A stretch of DNA of 19,074 bases from an uncultured Streptococcus sp. (GTDB taxonomy: Bacteria; Bacillota; Bacilli; Lactobacillales; Streptococcaceae). Below are positions 14,785 through 19,074 of this stretch, one piece after another. Each line of letters starts with the position of its first letter. The stretch's first letter is position 1. The stretch covers positions 1 to 19,074 of the forward strand of contig NZ_CALIIB010000136.1 in assembly GCF_938020365.1 (NCBI RefSeq), in the 5' to 3' direction. A program made the position numbers and the translations under genes. A model generated the notes under the pieces. It had not been told where the DNA came from and searched no databases. It saw nothing but the letters and a program-made list of their open reading frames with translations.

Positions 14785-15195
14785 TTATAACTCTTTCGTA
14801 TAATAATATCGCTCACCTGTATAGGGATATTCTTTTAATCTAAACACTTCCTCATAGCCATGCTTTTTATAAAAATCTGGCGCTTGGAAATGAAAAGTAT
14901 CCACAAATGAATACTTACACTTCCTGTCACGAGCTTCCTCTTCTGCCCTTTGCAAAATATCCGAGCCAAGCCCTTGCCCTCGTAAAGCCTCACTCACATA
15001 TAAATACTCAATTTCCAGCCAATAACCATACGTCTCGGCTACTAGGCCTCCTATTAAATTTCCGTCCTCATCTTCGACAAAGATATTGAGAGGCTCACTT
15101 GTTGAAGCTTCCCGTTTAGAGCGATTATAAGCTCGAATTAAATTTCCAAGTTCCTGGACACGTTCAGATTCTTTATTTTCCAATCTCAATTTCAT
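14785..15195 (-). CDS. GNAT family N-acetyltransferase
   Basis: A 136-residue single-domain GNAT protein. The acetyl-CoA pyrophosphate-binding motif A is seen as YVSEALRGQGLGSDILQRAEEEA (71-93), with RGQGLGS as its core. The C-terminal motif B region contains FYKKHGYEEVFRL (about 112-124). The substrate is unknown; GNAT enzymes act on small amines, antibiotics or protein N-termini and lysines. The start is supported by AAGGAG 6 nt upstream. There is no clear terminator behind it, so transcripts may run into zapA. Neighbouring genes do not suggest a substrate. Confidence 0.87.
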   Translation of the reverse strand: MKLRLENKESERVQELGNLIRAYNRSKREASTSEPLNIFVEDEDGNLIGGLVAETYGYWLEIEYLYVSEALRGQGLGSDILQRAEEEARDRKCKYSFVDTFHFQAPDFYKKHGYEEVFRLKEYPYTGERYYYTKEL

Positions 15196-15234
15196 TAGGC
15201 TCTCCTTCTTACTTATCAGACAAATCTTAAACCT

Positions 15235-15264
15235 ATTCTACCATTTTAGCAGGATAAGTAGAAT
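15235..15264 (-). promoter_or_regulatory. Putative promoter/operator of the acetyltransferase gene
   Basis: Minus-strand TGGTAGAAT (15243-15235) is an extended -10 about 40 bases before the ATG. The -35 region at 17-bp spacing is TTCTAC. The inverted repeat ATTCTAC (15235-15241) / GTAGAAT (15258-15264) places one arm on the -10 and the other on the -35. Confidence 0.45.
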
Positions 15265-15321
15265 TTATTCATTCCAAAAGTAAAAATTTGAAAGATAGAT
15301 ACCTTAAAATGTATTAGAAAA

Positions 15322-15342
15322 GACAAGGCAGCAAACCTTGTC
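15322..15342 (-). terminator. Terminator of the ABC-2 exporter operon
   Basis: Minus-strand GACAAGG / CCTTGTC, 7-bp stem with a 7-base loop, followed by TTTTCT, about 70 bases after the last permease stop. Confidence 0.85.
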
Positions 15343-15412
15343 CTTATACTATATCTAATTGATCTCTTATTCATAGACTTTCTATATAAATCTCACACTT
15401 TATATATTCCCC

Positions 15413-16198
15413 TTACGAACCCGCACTTTCATAGGCATCTAAGCCCCTGTCCCATAGTTTCAAGGAAATGAAAAAGAAGACAAGGGAAATCAGAATCAAA
15501 CCACCGATATTAAAAAGTCCATTCTTGTCCTGCAAGAAATAGCTAGCTGGATAGTATGCCGTAAAGGCGAAAGGCACGATAAAGCTAATCAACCAACGAA
15601 GAAGAGAATTGTAAATGGAAATCGGATATTTAGCAAAATCATTGAACATATAGAAAATGTAAATCATAGCACCTGACTGCTTGGTCCAAAAAGCGATACT
15701 GGCTGTCGCGATTTTCAAGGAAGTATAAATCAAGGTCGCAAAAGGAATACAGACTAGGAAAATCAAGAATTTAGGAAAGGTCCAGCTAATACTGGTGACC
15801 GTTGTCGCTAGTAAAATTCCACCGACCAAAAGTTCACCCAAGGCATCAATCTGAAAGGTTTCGACTAGGATGTGAAAGAGGGGATTGATGGGGCGAGTCA
15901 GATACTTGTCAAATTCTCCTTTTCGCACCAAGCGTTGCCCCAATGCCCAGAGATTGTCAAAAAAGAGATGGTCCAATCCCTTGGGAATCAAGGAAAAGCC
16001 ATAGATAAAGGCAATCTCTTGAAAGGTCCATCCTTCTAGCGAAGGGATGTGTTGAAAGAGGACATTGAGAAACAAGAGATTCAAGCCTTGGGTCAGGAAA
16101 ACACCTAAAACACCAACCACAAAATCAACCTTGTATTCCATGATTTGCTTGATGTATTGTCTGATAAAAATCAGATGCATGCGTTGATATTTTTTCAT
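15413..16198 (-). CDS. ABC-2 family transporter permease (second permease subunit)
   Basis: A 261-residue inner-membrane protein with about six transmembrane segments of the ABC-2/DUF990 type (COG3694-like by appearance). It begins MKKYQRMHLIFIRQYIKQ, a short basic amphipathic N-terminus before the first membrane segment, as in its partner permease. The motif EFDKYLTRPINPLF (about 94-107) is the conserved cytoplasmic loop between the early membrane segments. The upstream permease ends one base before its ATG, and an AAGGAGG SD lies inside that gene's end. Together with the other permease and the ATPase it would form a heterodimeric exporter; the cargo is unknown. Confidence 0.85.
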   Translation of the reverse strand: MKKYQRMHLIFIRQYIKQIMEYKVDFVVGVLGVFLTQGLNLLFLNVLFQHIPSLEGWTFQEIAFIYGFSLIPKGLDHLFFDNLWALGQRLVRKGEFDKYLTRPINPLFHILVETFQIDALGELLVGGILLATTVTSISWTFPKFLIFLVCIPFATLIYTSLKIATASIAFWTKQSGAMIYIFYMFNDFAKYPISIYNSLLRWLISFIVPFAFTAYYPASYFLQDKNGLFNIGGLILISLVFFFISLKLWDRGLDAYESAGS

Positions 16199-16199
16199 A

Positions 16200-17018
16200 C
16201 TAACCTCCTTGAATGGTGATGAATGACTGGACCCGTTTCCAAATCAACTGTGACAAGCCCACCATCACTATGAGCCAGAAGAACTGTAGCAAAAGCGCTC
16301 GTAGAATCTGACTGGTATTGTATTTTCCAACAATGATCATGACTGGAGTGTAAATCAAGGATGAAAAAGGCAGGAAGGATAAAATATCTGAAACGACCTT
16401 AGGAAAGAAAGCCAAAGGAATCAAGCTTCCAGACATAAAGGCCACTAAGGAAGTCTTGAGTAGATTAGAACCCCATAGATTTTTAAATACAAAGGCTGAA
16501 AATCCAAAGCAGATATTAAAGAAAAAGTTAATCAGATAGGCCAGCGTTAAGCTAAAGAGATAAAGGGTAGTTAGTCCCAGCACTTCTACCATCCCTTGCC
16601 CCGATAAGATTTTCATCAAGACAATCACACTCAAGAAAGGAAGTCCGACACTGACAAAAATCAACCACTTAGAACCAAGCTCCGTAAAGAGGTAAGAGGC
16701 CGCAAAATGCACTGGTCGCAACAAACGCATGATAATGGAACCATCCTTGACCTCCTCCCCGATCATAAAGGAGCTATCTGACCTGGTCAAAAGATTGGTC
16801 ACAAAACTCATGATGATGTAGAGGGTGATATCTGCCATACTGAATCCCTGAATCAAAGGCTCTTGCGACGAATCAAAGACTGCCTTCCAGAGATAAAAGG
16901 CCACAAAAGCCCCCATGACATCGCCAATCCGATAGAGAATAAAGTTGACTCGATAGGTAATCAACTCCTGAATCCCTGCATTGATAAAGGGTTTATAACG
17001 TCTCCACAATTTGACCAT
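16200..17018 (-). CDS. ABC-2 family transporter permease (first permease subunit)
   Basis: A 272-residue protein with about six membrane segments, ABC-2/DUF990 type (COG4587-like by appearance). The loop EEVKDGSIIMRLLRPVHF is the counterpart of the EFDKYLTRPINPLF loop in the second permease, so the two are diverged paralogues. I place the start at the ATG 17016-17018: AAAGGAG lies 8 nt upstream and the gap to the ATPase stop is one base, exactly as between the two permeases. An upstream in-frame ATG at 17060 would overlap the ATPase gene by 41 bases and adds residues without family character. Confidence 0.86.
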   Translation of the reverse strand: MVKLWRRYKPFINAGIQELITYRVNFILYRIGDVMGAFVAFYLWKAVFDSSQEPLIQGFSMADITLYIIMSFVTNLLTRSDSSFMIGEEVKDGSIIMRLLRPVHFAASYLFTELGSKWLIFVSVGLPFLSVIVLMKILSGQGMVEVLGLTTLYLFSLTLAYLINFFFNICFGFSAFVFKNLWGSNLLKTSLVAFMSGSLIPLAFFPKVVSDILSFLPFSSLIYTPVMIIVGKYNTSQILRALLLQFFWLIVMVGLSQLIWKRVQSFITIQGG

Positions 17019-17019
17019 C

Positions 17020-18012
17020 TTAGAGCTCCTTTCGGTAGAAGCGACGGATAATATCCTCAATATCCGTATCCACCATCTTCAAATCGCGAATCTCAAAATC
17101 AGACAAGGTTTGCTTGATAATATCAGCTGACTGGTAGCGGGAACTATCGAATTCAATATTGAGGCTGTTTCCTTGTCTATCAATAGTCATATCAGAAAAA
17201 CCTTCATAGTGAGAAAGGAGATGACTTTGACCTGGCACCAGTTCAAAAGAAAGAGTCTTCATCTTGCCAAAGGTCTTCTTGAGCTGGCTAACCGTTCCAT
17301 CAAAAATCACCTGCCCCTTATCAATCATGAAAATCCGATCACAGAGCTGCTCAATATCACTCAGATCGTGAGTGGTCAAGAGAATGGTAGTCTCTTCCTC
17401 CTGATTGATCTGGGTAATAGCCCGACGAATGTTATCCTTGACCGAAACGTCCAAACCAATGGTCGGCTCATCTAAAAAGAGAACCTTGGGATTGTGGAGC
17501 AAGGAAGCTGCAATATCCGCCCGCATCCGTTGCCCAAGTGAAAGAGTTCGCACGGGGTCCTTGATAAATTCCTTCAAATCCAAGACCTCATTCAAAAAGT
17601 CCATGCGTTTATGAAAGAGCGAGTCCGGCACATCGTATATCTCTTTCAAAACCGTGTAGGTCTCTTGCAGTGCCAAATCCCACCATAGCTGGGTGCGTTG
17701 TCCAAAGACAACCCCAATATCCTTGACATAGTCTTGGCGATTGTCCTGTGGAATCTTGCCGTTAATCCGACAAAAACCAGATGTCGGTTTTAAAATTCCT
17801 GTCAGCATTTTGATGGTTGTCGACTTTCCAGCACCATTTGCCCCTATGAAGCCTAAAATCTGCCCCTTGGGTACCTCAAAGGTCAAATCTTTAACCGCTT
17901 CAAAGGTTTGCTTTTCAGGGTGAATAAAAGAGCGCAAAGCCCCCTTTAACCCCGGCTCCTTTACTGTCTTCACAAAATTTTTCTGAAGATGTTCCACTTC
18001 TATCATTGCCAT
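17020..18012 (-). CDS. ABC transporter ATP-binding protein (ABC-2 exporter type)
   Basis: A 330-residue ATPase that energises the two permeases. Motifs: Walker A GANGAGKST (58-66), Q-loop Gln105 in VVFGQRTQLWWDL, signature LSLGQ (157-161), Walker B VLFLDEP (177-183) and switch His215 in LLTTHDL. The LSLGQRMR signature and the FGQRTQLWWDL stretch are typical of the COG4586-like subgroup related to drug-resistance/NodI-type ATPases. The region after about 245 is a C-terminal accessory domain. GGGAG lies just upstream of the ATG. It is the first gene of the three-gene operon with 1-base gaps throughout, implying tight co-translation. The exported substrate is unknown. Confidence 0.92.
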   Translation of the reverse strand: MAMIEVEHLQKNFVKTVKEPGLKGALRSFIHPEKQTFEAVKDLTFEVPKGQILGFIGANGAGKSTTIKMLTGILKPTSGFCRINGKIPQDNRQDYVKDIGVVFGQRTQLWWDLALQETYTVLKEIYDVPDSLFHKRMDFLNEVLDLKEFIKDPVRTLSLGQRMRADIAASLLHNPKVLFLDEPTIGLDVSVKDNIRRAITQINQEEETTILLTTHDLSDIEQLCDRIFMIDKGQVIFDGTVSQLKKTFGKMKTLSFELVPGQSHLLSHYEGFSDMTIDRQGNSLNIEFDSSRYQSADIIKQTLSDFEIRDLKMVDTDIEDIIRRFYRKEL

Positions 18013-18086
18013 AAATCTCTCCCTATAGCAAGGAATAGCAACATTGTATTTTTGACTACAAATATTCTAAATCCTTACTTTCTACA

Positions 18087-18110
18087 CCTTCTCAATATTA
18101 TTACAGAAGG
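18087..18110 (-). other. Leader hairpin of the ABC exporter transcript
   Basis: Minus-strand CCTTCT (18110-18105) pairs with AGAAGG (18092-18087) around a 12-base A/T loop, near the 5' end of a roughly 105-nt leader. There is no U-tract after it, so it is not a terminator; it could be a stabilising 5' structure or nothing. Confidence 0.35.
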
Positions 18111-18124
18111 CTTTATACCAACCT

Positions 18125-18153
18125 ATTATAGTCCAATAAAAACTAGAATGCAA
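18125..18153 (-). promoter_or_regulatory. Promoter of the ABC exporter operon
   Basis: Minus-strand TTGCAT (18153-18148), 17-bp spacer, TATAAT (18130-18125). Transcription would start near 18118, leaving a leader of about 105 nt before the ATPase gene. Confidence 0.82.
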
Positions 18154-18163
18154 GCGTTTGCCT
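18146..18163. promoter_or_regulatory. cre-like site overlapping the ABC operon -35
   Basis: Plus-strand AATGCAAGCGTTTGCCTA matches the catabolite-responsive-element pattern WWTGNAARCGNWWWCAWW at all but two positions in the 3' half, and has GCAA/TTGC symmetry. It covers the -35 box, where CcpA binding would be expected to repress. Confidence 0.45.
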
Positions 18164-18241
18164 ATAGATTATGAAATTAGAGATTTCTCTCTTAAAATAA
18201 TACTTTTAAACAAAAATTCTGGTTTGATTGTTTCTTTAAAA

Positions 18242-18272
18242 TACCAAAAAAACCTGCCCAGAAGGGCAGGTT
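18242..18272 (-). terminator. Rho-independent terminator after the histidine phosphatase gene
   Basis: Minus-strand AACCTGCCC-TTCT-GGGCAGGTT, a GC-rich 9-bp stem followed by TTTTTGG, about 58 bases past the phosphatase stop. It accounts for the right part of the 317-base gap; the rest (about 18165-18240) is AT-rich and shows no gene. Confidence 0.93.
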
Positions 18273-18329
18273 ACGAATTGTAAAAAGCAAACTATTTTGA
18301 TCAATATGAATCACTATTTAATCAAAGAA

Positions 18330-18875
18330 CTAATCTTTCATAATTCTTTTCACAATCCCATTTCTATCAATTAGAAAACAATCTGGAAAGGTCATCTGCT
18401 CCCATTTTTCATAATCAAAACTGGAATCAAAGTGATGTAGTAGTATTCCTATCAAATTCCCGTGTGAACTAAGTAAAATCGTTTTTTCTGAGTATCTCTC
18501 TTCCAATTCCATTAAAAAATTTAGTACTCTAGCTAGTGCATCTTGATTTGATTCCCCTTCTGAAAGAGATTCACTGGGATTTTGCCATAAATATTTAATA
18601 CTGTCTTCAAACTCAGAATCTTTTATAAAGATTGAAGATAATTTTCGCTCTCGTAACCGACTATCAAGAACTATTTTATCAAATTGAATTGGCGAGCTAT
18701 TAATCGTTTCAAATGCTCGTTTATAAGGACTAGAAAAATAATGATCAATATTAAAAGAATTCAAAAACTCTAACTGATCAAGAGATGAAAATCCTTTTTC
18801 TGACAAAGTTCTATTAAAATCATCACTTGAAAATTTTGAATGAGCATGTCTAAGTAAAATATAAGAATTATTCAT
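18330..18875 (-). CDS. Histidine phosphatase family protein
   Basis: A 181-residue member of the phosphoglycerate-mutase-like histidine phosphatase superfamily. The nucleophile motif is LLRHAHS (7-13, His10), a variant of the common RHGET. The second pocket arginine is Arg53 in SSPYKRAFET, the proton-donor Glu is probably Glu76 in RLRERKLSS, and the second His is His138 in SSHGN. Family members hydrolyse phosphate from small metabolites or phosphoproteins; the substrate is not predictable. The gene is conspicuously AT-rich (about 20-33% GC in 60-base samples against around 50% in der), which suggests recent acquisition. SD AAAGGT precedes the ATG. It follows the hydrolase gene by 51 bases and may share its transcript. 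Confidence 0.88.
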   Translation of the reverse strand: MNNSYILLRHAHSKFSSDDFNRTLSEKGFSSLDQLEFLNSFNIDHYFSSPYKRAFETINSSPIQFDKIVLDSRLRERKLSSIFIKDSEFEDSIKYLWQNPSESLSEGESNQDALARVLNFLMELEERYSEKTILLSSHGNLIGILLHHFDSSFDYEKWEQMTFPDCFLIDRNGIVKRIMKD

Positions 18876-18926
18876 AAGTCATTACCTTTCAATTATTATC
18901 ATCAGTCTCAATGGATTTTTAAGTCC

Positions 18927-19073
18927 TCAATTATTCTCTAAAAATTCTTTAATGCGAGAAACAATAGCATCGCTTTGATAATGATAGAGGTCATGAGGCG
19001 CATCCATATAGACGACTTGAACATTAGACTGTTCACTAGCAAATTTCTCTGCAAAATGCTGCCATTCTGATTG
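18927..19073 (-). CDS. Alpha/beta hydrolase, C-terminal fragment
   Basis: The window edge cuts this gene: only the last 48 residues are present, ending at a TGA (complement of 18927-18929). The fragment reads like the last strand and helix of an alpha/beta hydrolase: a hydrophobic strand VQVVYMDAP, then HDLYHYQ carrying the likely catalytic histidine, then an amphipathic helix ending KEFLENN. Function beyond the fold cannot be stated. It lies upstream of the histidine phosphatase on the same strand, with a 51-base gap lacking a terminator. Confidence 0.6.
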   Translation of the reverse strand, partial: QSEWQHFAEKFASEQSNVQVVYMDAPHDLYHYQSDAIVSRIKEFLENN

Positions 19074-19074
19074 G

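Noticed and set aside
17019..17060. Upstream ATG giving the first permease a 14-residue extension overlapping the ATPase gene
   Set aside because: The ATG at 17018 has an AAAGGAG SD and keeps the 1-base gene spacing seen in the rest of the operon.
18165..18240. Small hairpin with a GAAA loop in the AT-rich gap before the ABC promoter
   Set aside because: The 5-bp AT/GC stem without a U-tract or conservation data is too weak to call as a terminator or RNA.
1..19074. CRISPR array, tRNA/rRNA, insertion sequence, toxin-antitoxin or phage-defence genes
   Set aside because: No regularly spaced repeats, cloverleaf genes, transposase ORFs or defence-type domains were seen on either strand; the gene content is mainly housekeeping.

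Overview
The window looks like ordinary chromosome from a low-GC Gram-positive coccus, most likely a viridans Streptococcus near the sanguinis/gordonii/cristatus group. The evidence is the streptococcal form of pyruvate formate-lyase, the nrdR-dnaB-dnaI-der cluster, a mevalonate-pathway mvaS-mvaA pair, strong AGGAGG-type ribosome binding sites and many TGn extended -10 promoters. The species is inferred from how the proteins read; no search was run. No rRNA, tRNA, CRISPR array, insertion sequence or prophage is visible.

Plus strand, 1-1848: the 3' end of pflB with its terminator, then a two-gene ThrE/YjjP-YjjB-type exporter with its own extended -10 promoter. From about 1865 to the end every gene is on the minus strand. 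Reading along that strand from high to low coordinates, the units are: the C-terminus of an alpha/beta hydrolase and an AT-rich histidine phosphatase (19073-18330); a three-gene ABC-2 exporter (18012-15413) behind a consensus promoter with a cre-like site; a GNAT acetyltransferase (15195-14785); zapA-cvpA (14709-13856); mutS2 (13795-11453); trxA (11358-11044); a Na+:alanine/glycine symporter preceded by a glycine riboswitch (10977-9365); the replication-restart/ribosome-assembly operon nrdR-dnaB-dnaI-nitroreductase-der (9215-4612); and mvaS-mvaA (4320-1865), which converges on the exporter pair through a shared terminator.

Most genes are housekeeping: anaerobic pyruvate cleavage, isoprenoid precursor synthesis, control of ribonucleotide reductase, helicase loading, 50S subunit assembly, thiol redox, collided-ribosome/recombination control and Z-ring assembly. 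The most informative regulatory element is the glycine riboswitch at about 10734-10877. The 5' strand of its P1 helix can pair either with the aptamer 3' end or with a perfect 8-nt complement that overlaps the terminator stem. This gives a clear prediction that glycine switches the transporter off. A degenerate second aptamer half sits between aptamer and terminator.

I did not find a convincing undescribed multi-gene system. The best leads are the riboswitch architecture, the symmetric terminator holding both convergent stop codons, the uncharacterised two-permease ABC exporter with a cre-like site on its -35 box, and the low-GC phosphatase module at the right edge.
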